64,000 nucleotides of DNA, from positions 2,108,001 to 2,172,000 of the forward strand of contig NZ_SDWT01000001.1 in the NCBI RefSeq assembly GCF_004137255.1. The letters are read 5' to 3'. This document shows, piece after piece, positions 45,680 to 54,561 of this stretch. This stretch comes from Nocardioides oleivorans (lineage in GTDB: Bacteria > Actinomycetota > Actinomycetes > Propionibacteriales > Nocardioidaceae). The notes under the pieces were generated by a model, which was not told the origin of the DNA, did not search any database, and saw only the letters and a program-made list of their open reading frames with translations. The translations under genes were made by a program, and so were the position numbers. The number at the start of each line of letters is the position of its first letter. Position 1 is the first letter of the stretch.

Positions 45680-46566
45680 CCGTCGTCCGCAACCTCTGGC
45701 GCATCCCGTCGGCCCGCTTCGCGCTCGTCGTGCTCGCAGGGATCGCCTTCCTCACCGTCTTCGGCGGTGCGCTCGCCCCGCACGACCCGCTCCAGCAGTA
45801 CACCGACCACGTCCTCGAGGGTCCGTCCGCGGCGCACTGGCTCGGCACCGACTACGTCGGCCGCGACGTGCTCAGCCGGCTGATGTCCGGCACCCGGCTC
45901 TCCGTCGTCGGCGCGTTCGAGGCGGTCGTCATCGGCGCCGTGCTCGGGGTCCCGTCGGGCCTCGCGTCGGCGTGGCTCGGCACCCGCCTGGAGTGGCTGA
46001 CGCTGCGGATCAGCGACACGCTGGTGATCCTCCCCTTCACGGTCTTCGCCATCGCCGTCGCCGGCACGCTCGGCAACGGGCTCCAGCAGGCGATGTTCGC
46101 GATCGGCGTGCTGATCAGCCCGATCTTCTACCGCGTCACCCGCGCCGTCGCGCTCGGCATGCGCCGCCAGCAGTACGTCGAGGCGGCCGAGCTGATGGGC
46201 GCCACCGAGTGGTGGACCCTGCGCAAGCACATCTGGAGCAAGGTGCTGCCCAACGTGGCGGTCACCTCCGCCCAGGCCACCGGGTCCGCGCTCCTCGTCG
46301 TCGCGTCGCTCTCGTTCCTCGGCCTCGGCGTCTCGCCGCCTGCCCCGACCTGGGGCGGGATGCTCGCCTCCGACCTGGACTACCTGGCCCAGCAGCCGTG
46401 GGCGCCGGTGTTCCCCGGCCTCCTGATGATGGCCACGGTCGGCTCCCTCAACCTGCTCGCCGACGCGGTGCGCGAGGCGACCGGCGACGCACCCCGTCGT
46501 CGTACGCCGTCCCGCGCCGCGCGCGCCACCGCCCGCTCCGCGCGGAAGGAGACCGCCCATGTCTGA
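45676..46566 (+). CDS. ABC transporter permease, DppC type
   Basis: 296 residues with about six membrane helices. FGGALAPHDPLQQYTDHVLEGPS and HWLGTDYVGRDVLSRLMSGTR (about 22-70) are classic DppC/OppC features, and the EAA loop is EAAELMGATEWWTLRKHI. It partners the DppB-type permease. The C-terminus (about 30 residues) is Arg/Ala-rich. The stop overlaps the first ATPase gene by 8 nt. Confidence 0.92.
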   Translation: MTVVRNLWRIPSARFALVVLAGIAFLTVFGGALAPHDPLQQYTDHVLEGPSAAHWLGTDYVGRDVLSRLMSGTRLSVVGAFEAVVIGAVLGVPSGLASAWLGTRLEWLTLRISDTLVILPFTVFAIAVAGTLGNGLQQAMFAIGVLISPIFYRVTRAVALGMRRQQYVEAAELMGATEWWTLRKHIWSKVLPNVAVTSAQATGSALLVVASLSFLGLGVSPPAPTWGGMLASDLDYLAQQPWAPVFPGLLMMATVGSLNLLADAVREATGDAPRRRTPSRAARATARSARKETAHV

Positions 46567-47572
46567 CCCGACCACGAGCCCGACCACGAGCCCGACCGCC
46601 AGCCCGGTCCTGGAGGTGAGCGGCCTCCAGGTCTCCGTCGGCGACCACCTCGTCGCCGTCCACGACGTCTCGTTCTCGATCGGCCTCGGCGAGTCCGTCG
46701 GCCTGGTGGGGGAGTCCGGCAGCGGCAAGACCCTCACCTGCCGCTCCGTGCTCGGCCTGCTGCCGGCGACCGGGGAGATCGACCACGGCCGCATCGTGCT
46801 GGGTGGCACCGAGCTGACCGGCGCCAGTCGTCGTACGTGGAACGACGTGCGGGGCACCCGTCTCGGCGCGGTGTTCCAGGACTCCGCGTCCTACCTCAAC
46901 CCGTCGCTGACGGTCGGGCACCAGCTCGCGGAGCAGCTGCGCGTGAAGCGTGGGATGTCGCGGAGTGATGCCCACAGCCGGGCCGTCGAGCTGTTCGCCG
47001 AGGTCGGTCTGCACGACCCCGAGGGGGTCTTCCACCAGTACCCGCACGAGCTCTCCGGCGGCATGCAGCAGCGCGTCCTCATCGCCATCTCGGTCTCCTG
47101 CGAGCCCGAGCTGCTCATCGCCGACGAGGCCACGACCGCGCTCGACGTGGTGATCCAGGCCGAGATCCTCGACCTGCTCGACCGGCTCCGGGAGACGCAC
47201 GGCCTCTCGCTGCTGCTCGTCACCCACGACCTCGCCGTCGTGGCCGAGACCTGCGAGCGGATCCTCGTGATGTACGGCGGCGAGATCGTCGAGAGCGGCA
47301 CCACCGAGGAGGTGCTCGCCCGTCCCCGGCACCCCTACACGCAGGCGTTGATGGGAGTCGCCACGATCGGCACCTGGGAGCGCCGCTCCCTCGAGATCAT
47401 CCCCGGCCAGCCGCCCACCGTCGGCGAGGACATGCCCGGCTGCCGGTTCGCCCCGCGCTGCCGGTTCGCCACCGACCAGTGCACCTCGGGCCCGATCGCC
47501 CTCACCGACCTCGGTGAGGGTCGGGCCGCCCGATGCGCCCGGATCGACGAGCTCGAAGGAGCCCTCGCATGA
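46559..47572 (+). CDS. ABC transporter ATPase, DppD type
   Basis: 337 residues. Walker A is GESGSGKTLT (about residues 55-64), the signature LSGGMQQRVLIA and Walker B LLIADEATTALD. The C-terminal oligopeptide/dipeptide extension contains four Cys-region residues (CRFAPRCRFATDQC), as in Dpp/Opp ATPases, some of which bind an iron-sulfur cluster. The N-terminus has a short repeat TTSPTTSPTASP. It overlaps both neighbours. Confidence 0.92.
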   Translation: MSDPTTSPTTSPTASPVLEVSGLQVSVGDHLVAVHDVSFSIGLGESVGLVGESGSGKTLTCRSVLGLLPATGEIDHGRIVLGGTELTGASRRTWNDVRGTRLGAVFQDSASYLNPSLTVGHQLAEQLRVKRGMSRSDAHSRAVELFAEVGLHDPEGVFHQYPHELSGGMQQRVLIAISVSCEPELLIADEATTALDVVIQAEILDLLDRLRETHGLSLLLVTHDLAVVAETCERILVMYGGEIVESGTTEEVLARPRHPYTQALMGVATIGTWERRSLEIIPGQPPTVGEDMPGCRFAPRCRFATDQCTSGPIALTDLGEGRAARCARIDELEGALA

Positions 47573-48624
47573 CTGCCACCCGTGAGCACGTCGGGACGAT
47601 CAACGAGGCGCCGGCGCGCGTGGCCCCGCTGCTGCGGGTCACCGACCTGTCGGTGTCGTACGCCCGTCCCCGCAAGGGCACGCACCTCGGCACCGGCGCC
47701 GCCCTGACCGACGCCACCCTCGAGGTCCGCCCCGGCGAGATCGTCGGGATCATCGGCGAGACCGGTTCGGGCAAGACCACCCTGGCGCGAGCCACGGTCG
47801 GCCTGGTCCGGCCGCGCTCCGGCCGCATCGAGTTCGACGGCCAGGACATGGGATCGCTGAAGGGACGGGCCCTGCGCGACTTCCGCCGCTCGGGCCAGGT
47901 CCAGCTCGTCTTCCAGGACCCGCTGCGCTCGCTGGACCCGGACCTCACCGTCGCCGACCTCGTCCGCGAGCCGCTCGACATCGCGGGCACCCTGACGCGG
48001 ACCGAGCGTGACGAGCGGGTGGCGGAGTCCCTGCGCCTCGTCGGGCTCGAGCCGGACAGCATGCTCGGTCGACGGCCTCGCCAGCTCTCGGGCGGCCAGC
48101 GCCAGCGCGTCTCCCTGGCCCGGGCCATCTCGACGCGCCCGCAGCTGCTGTTCTGCGACGAGCCCGTCTCCGCGCTCGACGTGTCGAACCGCAACCTCGT
48201 CCTCAGCCTGCTCGACCGGCTGCGCCGCGAGCTCGACCTGGCGGTCGTGATCATCGCCCACGACCTCAGCTCGCTGGCCGGGATCGCGGACCGGGTCGCG
48301 GTCTTCTACCGCAGCCGCGTCGTGGAGCAGGGGCCGATCCAGGCCGTCCTCGAGCAGCCGGCGCACCCCTACACGGGTCTGCTGACCGCGTCGGCCCCGA
48401 GCGTCACCCACGTCGACCGGCTCCGGCCCGACCAGCTGCGACCGCCGTCCGACGCCCGGGTGTGGACCTCTCCCGACGCGTGCGTCTTCGCCAACCGCTG
48501 CCGCTTCGCGCACGACGCGTGCGCCATCCAGCCCCTGCCGGTCGCGCTGACCGACGAGCGCGAGGCCGCGTGCCACGTCGCCGGCGAGTGGCGCGCCCAG
48601 CTCACCGAGACCCAGGAGTCCTGA
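47569..48624 (+). CDS. ABC transporter ATPase, DppF type
   Basis: 351 residues. Walker A GETGSGKTTLA, signature LSGGQRQRVSLA and Walker B LLFCDEPVSALD are intact. The C-terminal extension has CVFANRCRFAHDAC, again a Cys-rich cluster as in the partner ATPase. The ATG overlaps the previous stop by 4 nt; its stop shares one base with the next ATG. It completes the importer (binding protein, two permeases, two ATPases). Confidence 0.92.
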   Translation: MTATREHVGTINEAPARVAPLLRVTDLSVSYARPRKGTHLGTGAALTDATLEVRPGEIVGIIGETGSGKTTLARATVGLVRPRSGRIEFDGQDMGSLKGRALRDFRRSGQVQLVFQDPLRSLDPDLTVADLVREPLDIAGTLTRTERDERVAESLRLVGLEPDSMLGRRPRQLSGGQRQRVSLARAISTRPQLLFCDEPVSALDVSNRNLVLSLLDRLRRELDLAVVIIAHDLSSLAGIADRVAVFYRSRVVEQGPIQAVLEQPAHPYTGLLTASAPSVTHVDRLRPDQLRPPSDARVWTSPDACVFANRCRFAHDACAIQPLPVALTDEREAACHVAGEWRAQLTETQES

Positions 48625-49745
48625 TGACCATCAAGCTCATCGGCATCACCGCCACGCAGGAGACCAGCAACGCCCCGTCGGAGCACAACCGCGTCGACGG
48701 GATCTCGGCCCAGACCGAGGCCGGCGTCCCGGTCGGGCCGACCGTCAACCCGGCGTACGCCGCCCGCCTGGCGCAGGCGCACGAGGCGGCGGGCTTCGAC
48801 CGGGTCCTCATCGCGCACTCGTCGGCGACCCCCGACGGCTTCCTGGTGGCCTCGCACGTCCTCCAGTCGACCGAGCGGCTCGGCGTCCTGCTCGCCCACC
48901 GTCCGGGCTTCCTGGCCCCGACCCTGGCCGCGCGCGCCTACGCCACCCTCGACGCCTTCCACCCCGGCCGGGTCGCGATGCACGTCATCACCGGCGGCGA
49001 CGACGTCGACCAGGCCCGCGACGGCGACTTCTCCGACAAGACGACCCGCTACCGCCGCACCGACGACTTCCTCACCGTCCTGCGCCGCGAGTGGGAGTCG
49101 AGCGAGCCCTTCGACCACGAGGGCGAGTTCTACCGCGTGAAGGGTGCGTGGTCGGCGGTCCGTCCCACGCCGGGCGGCATCCCGATCTACTTCGGCGGGG
49201 CGTCGGACGACGCCATCCGGGTCGGCGGCAAGCACGCCGACGCGTACGCCTTCTGGGGCGAGCCGCTCGAGGGCATCCGCGAGCGGATCGACCAGGTCCG
49301 GGCGGCAGCGGCGCCGTACGGCCGGGACCCGCGCTTCAGCGTCAGCCTCCGGCCCATCGTCGCCGACACCGAGGCCGAGGCCTGGGCGCGCGCCGAGCAG
49401 ATCCTCGCCGCCACCCAGGAGCGCTGGGGCACCACCCGCCGCACGTTCGGGCTCGACGGCCGCAACGCCGTCGGCTCGCAGCGCCTGCTCGACGCCGCCG
49501 ACAAGGGCGACGTCCACGACAAGCGACTGTGGACCGCGCTGGCGAAGGTCACCGGCGCCACCGGCAACTCCACCGCCCTCGTCGGCACGCAGGAGCAGGT
49601 CGCCGACGCGCTCCTCGACTACGTCGCGCTGGGCGTCACCACCCTGCTCATCCGCGGCTTCGACCCCCTGGCCGACGCCACGTCGTACGCCCCCGTCATC
49701 GACCTGGTCCGCAACGGCGCCGACCGGCGCCTCGCCCTCGCCTGA
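48624..49745 (+). CDS. SsuD-like LLM flavin-dependent monooxygenase (first copy)
   Basis: 373 residues, related to alkanesulfonate monooxygenase SsuD, which uses FMNH2 and O2 to split alkanesulfonates into aldehyde and sulfite. Family marks: AAGFDRVLIAHSSATPDG, LLAHRPGFLAPTLAARAYATLD, VAMHVITGG, and IYFGGASDDAIRVGGKHADAYAFWGEP. The C-terminal VALGVTTLLIRGFDPL is typical of SsuD. It overlaps the importer ATPase gene by 1 nt. It is about 45-50% like its neighbour by eye, so the two arose by duplication and have since diverged. Confidence 0.92.
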   Translation: MTIKLIGITATQETSNAPSEHNRVDGISAQTEAGVPVGPTVNPAYAARLAQAHEAAGFDRVLIAHSSATPDGFLVASHVLQSTERLGVLLAHRPGFLAPTLAARAYATLDAFHPGRVAMHVITGGDDVDQARDGDFSDKTTRYRRTDDFLTVLRREWESSEPFDHEGEFYRVKGAWSAVRPTPGGIPIYFGGASDDAIRVGGKHADAYAFWGEPLEGIRERIDQVRAAAAPYGRDPRFSVSLRPIVADTEAEAWARAEQILAATQERWGTTRRTFGLDGRNAVGSQRLLDAADKGDVHDKRLWTALAKVTGATGNSTALVGTQEQVADALLDYVALGVTTLLIRGFDPLADATSYAPVIDLVRNGADRRLALA

Positions 49746-49768
49746 GCCCTCCCGAGAGAAGGAACACC

Positions 49769-50908
49769 ATGACCGCCTCGCCCACCCCTGCGCCCTACGA
49801 CTCCGTCGAGATCCTCGGCATGATCGGCACCGCCGACTCCTCCGAGATCCGGCCCTCGTCCGGACCCGTCGTCGACCCCGACTACACGGCCCGCTTCGCG
49901 CAGGCCCACGAGGACGGCGGCTTCGACCGGGTCCTCATCGGCTACGGCTCCGGCTGGTCCGAGGGCACCCAGGTCGCGGCGTACGCCGCCGCCCACACCG
50001 AGCGGCTCGGCCTCCTCGTCGCGCACCGTCCCGGCGTCGTGCACCCGACCCTGGCCTCGCGCACCTTCAGCACCCTCGACCACTTCTCGAAGGGCCGCGT
50101 CGCGCTCAACATCGTGACGGGCGGCAACGACACCGAGCAGCGACGCGAGGGCGACTACCTGCCGCACGACGAGCGCTACGCCCGCACCGACGAGTACCTC
50201 CAGGTCCTGCGCCAGTCGTGGGACACCACGGGCCCGCGCGACTTCGAGGGCAGCTACTACCGCTTCGAGGGCTTCGACCCGCAGGTCCGCCCCTACGAGG
50301 ACCGACACCTCGAGCTGTTCTTCGGCGGCAGCTCGCCGGCGGCGTACACCGTCGGCGCCAAGCGAGCCGACACCTACATGCTCTGGGGCGAGCCCCTCGC
50401 CGAGACCGGCGAGCAGATCGCGACCGTGGGTCGCGAGGCCGCGGCCGCCGGGCGCACGACGCCGCGCATCTCCGTCTCCTTCCGCCCGATCCTCGGTCGC
50501 ACGGACGAGGAGGCGTGGGAGCGAGCGCACGGCATCCTCGACACGATCAGCGGCTCCGTCGGCAAGGCCTTCAAGGAGAAGGTCGGCCGCATCCACCCGC
50601 AGGGTGGGGGCCCGCAGAACGCCGGCTCGCAGCGGCTCCTCGCCGTCGCCGAGAAGGGCGACGTGCACGACCGTTGCCTCTGGACGCCGACCACCACGGC
50701 GGTGGGCGGCGGCGGCAACTCGACCGCGCTCGTCGGCTCGCCCGAGACGGTCGCGGCCGCGATCCTCGACTACGTGGAGATCGGGGTCAACACCGTCCTG
50801 ATCCGCGGCTACGACCCGCTCCAGGACGCCATCGACTACGGCCGCGACCTGCTGCCGCTGGTCCGCCAGGAGCTCGCCCACCGTGCCGGGACCGCCCGTG
50901 CCTCCTGA
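49769..50908 (+). CDS. SsuD-like LLM flavin-dependent monooxygenase (second copy)
   Basis: 379 residues, the paralogue of the preceding gene, with DGGFDRVLIGYGSGWSEG, LLVAHRPGVVHPTLASRTF, VALNIVTGGND and LFFGGSSPAAYTVGAKRADTYMLWGEP. AGAAGGAA lies 6 nt before the ATG at 49769. Having two SsuD-like enzymes plus an NtaA-like one in one operon suggests sequential oxidations, or action on several related substrates. Both need FMNH2 from a reductase. Confidence 0.92.
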   Translation: MTASPTPAPYDSVEILGMIGTADSSEIRPSSGPVVDPDYTARFAQAHEDGGFDRVLIGYGSGWSEGTQVAAYAAAHTERLGLLVAHRPGVVHPTLASRTFSTLDHFSKGRVALNIVTGGNDTEQRREGDYLPHDERYARTDEYLQVLRQSWDTTGPRDFEGSYYRFEGFDPQVRPYEDRHLELFFGGSSPAAYTVGAKRADTYMLWGEPLAETGEQIATVGREAAAAGRTTPRISVSFRPILGRTDEEAWERAHGILDTISGSVGKAFKEKVGRIHPQGGGPQNAGSQRLLAVAEKGDVHDRCLWTPTTTAVGGGGNSTALVGSPETVAAAILDYVEIGVNTVLIRGYDPLQDAIDYGRDLLPLVRQELAHRAGTARAS

Positions 50909-52088
50909 AGCTCCCCGTCCCGCCCTCGGCCTGCCCCTGAGCGGCGTCCGGGTCGTCGAGCTCGCCCACGTCGCGGCCGGTCCGTTCGCCGGGATGCTCC
51001 TGGCCGACCTCGGTGCCGACGTGGTCAAGGTCGAGCCGCCCACGGGTGACCAGATGCGGGCGTGGCCGCCGTTCGCCCGCGACGAGGACGGCGGCGCGTT
51101 CAGCCACAACTTCGCCTCGGTCAACCGCAACAAGCGCAGCATCACCGCCGACCTCAAGGATCCCGACCAGCTCGCGGAGGTGCGCTCGCTGGTCGCCGCC
51201 GCCGACGTCGTCGTGGAGAACTACCGCCCGGGCGTGCTCGACCGGCTCGGCCTGGGCTACGACGAGGTGTCGGCCGGCCACCGCGGGATCGTCTACGCGT
51301 CGATCTCCGGCTACGGGTTGGGCAGTCCCTACGTCAACGACGGGGCGTACGACGTCGTGATCCAGGGGATGTCCGGCCTGATGAGCGTGACCGGTGAGCC
51401 GGACGGGAACCCGGTCAAGTCGGGCGTGCCCGTCGGGGACTTCACCGCGGGCCTCTACGCCGCCTACACGATCGCCGCGATGCTGCCGCAGGTCCGCGAG
51501 AGCGGCACGTCGGTGCGGCTGGACGTGCCGATGCTGGACTGCCTGATCGGGGTGTCCGCGCTGCAGACGAGCGAGTACTGGGGCTCCGGCCGCGAGCCGG
51601 AGCGCCTCGGCACGGCGCACCCGCGCAACGCGCCGTACCAGGGCTTCTCCGCCGCCGACGGCGACCTCACGATCGCGGCCGGCAACGACAAGCTCTGGGC
51701 GGCCGTCGCCGAGGTGGTCGGGCTCCCGCACCTGGTCCACGACCCGCGCTTCGTCACGCAGGGAGATCGCGTGGAGCACCAGCGCGAGCTCGCCGGCCTC
51801 CTCGGTGAGCAGCTCGCCCAGGAGAAGCGCGCCCACTGGCTGACCGAGCTCCGTGCGCGCGGTGTGCCGTGCGGTCCGGTCAACACCTTCGGTGAGGCGC
51901 TCGCCGACCCCCACGTCGAGGCGACCGGGCTGGTCGCCCGGCTGGACGTCCCCGTTGCGGGGGAGACGCCGACGGTCGTCTACCCGGTGCGCATCTCCGG
52001 ACTGGCACCGCGACTGGAGCGCGGCGCCCCCGGGCTCGGCGCCCACCCGGAGGTCGTCGAGGAGTGGGCAGGGGAGTGGTCGGCGTGA
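50883..52088 (+). CDS. CaiB/BaiF-family class III CoA-transferase
   Basis: 401 residues. The catalytic Asp of class III CoA-transferases is D186 in GVPVGDFTAGLYAAY; the N-terminal LSGVRVVELAHVAAGPFAGMLLADLGADVVKVE-type block (about 19-51) binds CoA. It moves CoA between carboxylic acids. Here it may activate a carboxylate left after sulfur oxidation (as Act does for 3-sulfinopropionate in another bacterium). It overlaps the previous gene by 26 nt if GTG 50883 is the start; GTG 50898 is an alternative. Confidence 0.92.
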   Translation: MPGPPVPPEAPRPALGLPLSGVRVVELAHVAAGPFAGMLLADLGADVVKVEPPTGDQMRAWPPFARDEDGGAFSHNFASVNRNKRSITADLKDPDQLAEVRSLVAAADVVVENYRPGVLDRLGLGYDEVSAGHRGIVYASISGYGLGSPYVNDGAYDVVIQGMSGLMSVTGEPDGNPVKSGVPVGDFTAGLYAAYTIAAMLPQVRESGTSVRLDVPMLDCLIGVSALQTSEYWGSGREPERLGTAHPRNAPYQGFSAADGDLTIAAGNDKLWAAVAEVVGLPHLVHDPRFVTQGDRVEHQRELAGLLGEQLAQEKRAHWLTELRARGVPCGPVNTFGEALADPHVEATGLVARLDVPVAGETPTVVYPVRISGLAPRLERGAPGLGAHPEVVEEWAGEWSA

Positions 52089-52717
52089 CCGTCATCGTCG
52101 ATCGCGGTCCGGTGTGGACCGTCACCCTCGACCGGCCGACGCGTGCCAACGCGCTGTCCGCCGAGCTCGTCGAGTCGCTGCACGCGACCCTCGACGAGGT
52201 GGACGCCGCGCGACCCGACGCGCTCGTGCTGCGCGGCAACGCCCGCCACTTCGCCGCCGGGTTCGACCTCGGCGGCCTCGAGGACGAGACCGACGCGACC
52301 CTGGTCCTGCGCTTCCTGCGGATCGGTGACCTGCTCGAGCGGCTGATCGCGGCGCCGTGCACCACGGTCGCCGTGGTCGAGGGCGCGGCGATCGGTGCAG
52401 GTGCGGACCTCGTCCTCGCGTGCGACCACCGGCTCGTCGACCCGTCGGTGACCCTCCGGTTCCCGGGATCGGCCTTCGGCGTCGCGCTCGGCGTGCTGCG
52501 CCGCGCCGAGCTCGACGAGAGCTGGTCGACGGGGGTGCCGGCCGACCTCGCGGACGTGCTCGCCGCCCCACGACCCGCACGCCCCCACCACGACAGCGAC
52601 GCCGAGGTGAGCGCGCTCGCCCGCTCGGTGTCCGCCCCGGGCATCCACGCCCGCATCACGGCGTACGCCGAAGACATCAGGAAGGCCGCCCAGGCCAGGA
52701 AGAAGGAGTCCGCATGA
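52085..52717 (+). CDS. Short crotonase (enoyl-CoA hydratase/isomerase) family protein
   Basis: 210 residues, about 50 shorter than usual crotonases. The first oxyanion-hole segment is present as LRGNARHFAAGFDLGG, and the second as VVEGAAIGAGADLVLACDHRLV. The region that normally carries the two catalytic Glu residues is changed (FPGSAFGVALGVLRRAELDESWS) and the C-terminal helices are reduced. It may therefore bind a CoA thioester without hydratase chemistry. GTGA overlap with the CoA-transferase gene and ATGA with the next gene. Confidence 0.85.
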   Translation: MTVIVDRGPVWTVTLDRPTRANALSAELVESLHATLDEVDAARPDALVLRGNARHFAAGFDLGGLEDETDATLVLRFLRIGDLLERLIAAPCTTVAVVEGAAIGAGADLVLACDHRLVDPSVTLRFPGSAFGVALGVLRRAELDESWSTGVPADLADVLAAPRPARPHHDSDAEVSALARSVSAPGIHARITAYAEDIRKAAQARKKESA

Positions 52718-53295
52718 CCGCGCAGCAGGAGATCGTCCCGATCCAGAGCGAGACGCCCGCGATCGCGGCGCTCGCACGAACCGTCGAGGACCTCATCGGC
52801 CGGGGTCTCGACGAGCAGGCCCTGACGGCGGCCGTCCGCACCGAGCTCGAGCGCACCCTCGCCGAGGGCTTCGAGCTGCCGGCCGAGCAGGTGGCCCCCG
52901 ACCCGGTCCGCTACGTGATGTACCCGCTGCACGTCGCGGCCGACGGCAGCTTCTCCATCGCGAGCGCCGTCTGGGACGTCGGCCAAGGAACGCCGGTCCA
53001 CGGCCACGAGACCTGGGGCGTCGTCGGCATCTACTCCGGCGTCGAGGTCGAGACCCGCTACGAGAAGCCCACCTCGCCCGACGTGCCCCTCGTGGGCCAG
53101 GGCACCGACGAGTGGGGCGCCGGCGAGGTCACCGTCTGCTGCACGACCGACGACGACGTGCACCAGGTCCGGTGCGGCGGCGACCAGCCGGTCGTCGGCA
53201 TCCACGTCTACGGCGCCGACATCGGGACCCTCCCGCGCCGCAGCTACGACCCCGAGACCGGTGCCGTGCACTGGTTCACCTCGCGCTGGGCCTGA
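52714..53295 (+). CDS. Cupin protein with cysteine/thiol-dioxygenase-type metal ligands
   Basis: 193 residues. The cupin core has H96 and H98 in TPVHGHETWGVVGIYSGVEV and a third His, H150, in DDVHQV, 54 residues after H96, the spacing of the three iron ligands of cysteine dioxygenase. The VHxHxTWGVxGxxxG pattern is closest to 3-mercaptopropionate dioxygenase-like proteins, which turn thiols into sulfinates with O2. Its position after a CoA-transferase and crotonase fits a thiol-to-sulfinyl-CoA step. Activity is inferred. Confidence 0.82.
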   Translation: MTAQQEIVPIQSETPAIAALARTVEDLIGRGLDEQALTAAVRTELERTLAEGFELPAEQVAPDPVRYVMYPLHVAADGSFSIASAVWDVGQGTPVHGHETWGVVGIYSGVEVETRYEKPTSPDVPLVGQGTDEWGAGEVTVCCTTDDDVHQVRCGGDQPVVGIHVYGADIGTLPRRSYDPETGAVHWFTSRWA

Positions 53296-53332
53296 GCCCG
53301 CCCCACCTGACGACCCGAGAAGGAGATCGAAC

Positions 53333-54043
53333 ATGACTGTCACCGCCTGGGACGAGCCCGCCGGCGCCACGCCGCGCGGCACGCTCGTCGTCCTGCCCGG
53401 ACGCGGCGAGACCGACGCGGCGTACGCCCGCTTCGGCAAGCGGCTCTCCGCCGACGCCTACAAGGTGCGCGTGGTCCCCGTCGACCTCGACGACCTCACC
53501 GGCACGCGTGAGCGGGTCGAGAAGCTGCTCGCCGACGAGTCGCTGCCCTCGCCGAAGGTGCTCGTCGGCGCCGACAGCGGAGCCACGCTGGCGGCCACCC
53601 TCGTGGGGGAGGTGGCCGCCGACGCAGCCGTGATCGCAGGCGTGGCGCTGCCCGGCTCGACCGCGGACGGCACGTGGGACGACCAGGTCGAGGCCCGCAC
53701 CGCCTGTCCGGTGCACCGCTCGGTCCTCGACGGCGACGTGCTCCTGGACCGCGAGGCGCTCGACCGTCCACTGCCGTGGGCGTCCGTCGAGCTGTCCGCG
53801 CCCGACAAGCCCGTGCTCGTCGTCCACGGGACGGCCGACCGGATCACGCCTGCGGCCGACGCGATCGCGTCGTACGTCTCCGCCCCCGGCGCCCGCGTGT
53901 GGCTGGTCGAGGGTGGCCGGCACGACATCCTCAACGACGTGTCGCACCGCTCGGTGGCCGCCACGATCGTGCTGTTCCTGGAGTCGCTGAAGCTCGGCGC
54001 CGAGCTGCCGCCGGTGCTCGTCCCCGCGGGAGGCGCCCGATGA
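53333..54043 (+). CDS. Alpha/beta hydrolase
   Basis: 236 residues. The probable triad is S82 in VGADSGATLAA, D169 in VVHGTADRITP and H197 in EGGRHDILNDV. The nucleophile elbow GADSG departs from GxSxG in its middle residue. LPGRGETDAAYARFGKRL suggests an oxyanion loop. It could hydrolyse an ester, or the thioester released by the CoA steps. AGAAGGAG stands before the ATG at 53333, and the stop overlaps the next gene (ATGA). Confidence 0.88.
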   Translation: MTVTAWDEPAGATPRGTLVVLPGRGETDAAYARFGKRLSADAYKVRVVPVDLDDLTGTRERVEKLLADESLPSPKVLVGADSGATLAATLVGEVAADAAVIAGVALPGSTADGTWDDQVEARTACPVHRSVLDGDVLLDREALDRPLPWASVELSAPDKPVLVVHGTADRITPAADAIASYVSAPGARVWLVEGGRHDILNDVSHRSVAATIVLFLESLKLGAELPPVLVPAGGAR

Positions 54044-54561
54044 GCGTCACCGCCGTCGTCGTCGGCAACCCCAAGCCCGCGAGCCGCACCCTCGCCGCCG
54101 CGACCTACGTCGCGCACGAGCTCACCGGTGCCGAGCCCGACCTGGTCGTCGACCTCGCCACCCTGGGGCCGGCGATCCTCGACTGGGCCGACGCGGGCGT
54201 CGCCGACCTCGTCAAGCAGGTGGGTGCCGCCGACCTCGTCGTCGTCGCCAGCCCGACCTACAAGGCCGCCTACACGGGGCTGCTCAAGCTCTTCCTCGAC
54301 CGGTTCGCCGGCGGCACCGGCCTCTCGGGACTGGCCGTGCCGCTCATGCTCGGGGGCAGTCCCGCCCACTCCCTCGCACCGGAGACGACCCTCCGGCCCG
54401 TGCTGACGGAGATCGGCGGGACCGTCCCCGGCAAGGCGCTCTACGTGGTCGACGCCCAGCACGACGACCCGGCGGCGTACGCCGACTGGCTCGCCGCCAC
54501 CCGGCCGATCGTCTCCACCTTCCTGGCCCGCACGACAGCCCCCACGAACGGATCCCGATGA
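54040..54561 (+). CDS. NAD(P)H-dependent FMN reductase (SsuE/MsuE-like)
   Basis: 173 residues, flavodoxin-like. VVVGNPKPASRTLAAATYV binds the FMN phosphate and ASPTYKAAYTGLLKLFLDRF is the diagnostic SsuE-family segment. It would supply FMNH2 to the LLM monooxygenases of the same operon. Start ATG overlaps the hydrolase stop, and its stop overlaps the flavin reductase gene by 4 nt. Confidence 0.92.
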   Translation: MSVTAVVVGNPKPASRTLAAATYVAHELTGAEPDLVVDLATLGPAILDWADAGVADLVKQVGAADLVVVASPTYKAAYTGLLKLFLDRFAGGTGLSGLAVPLMLGGSPAHSLAPETTLRPVLTEIGGTVPGKALYVVDAQHDDPAAYADWLAATRPIVSTFLARTTAPTNGSR

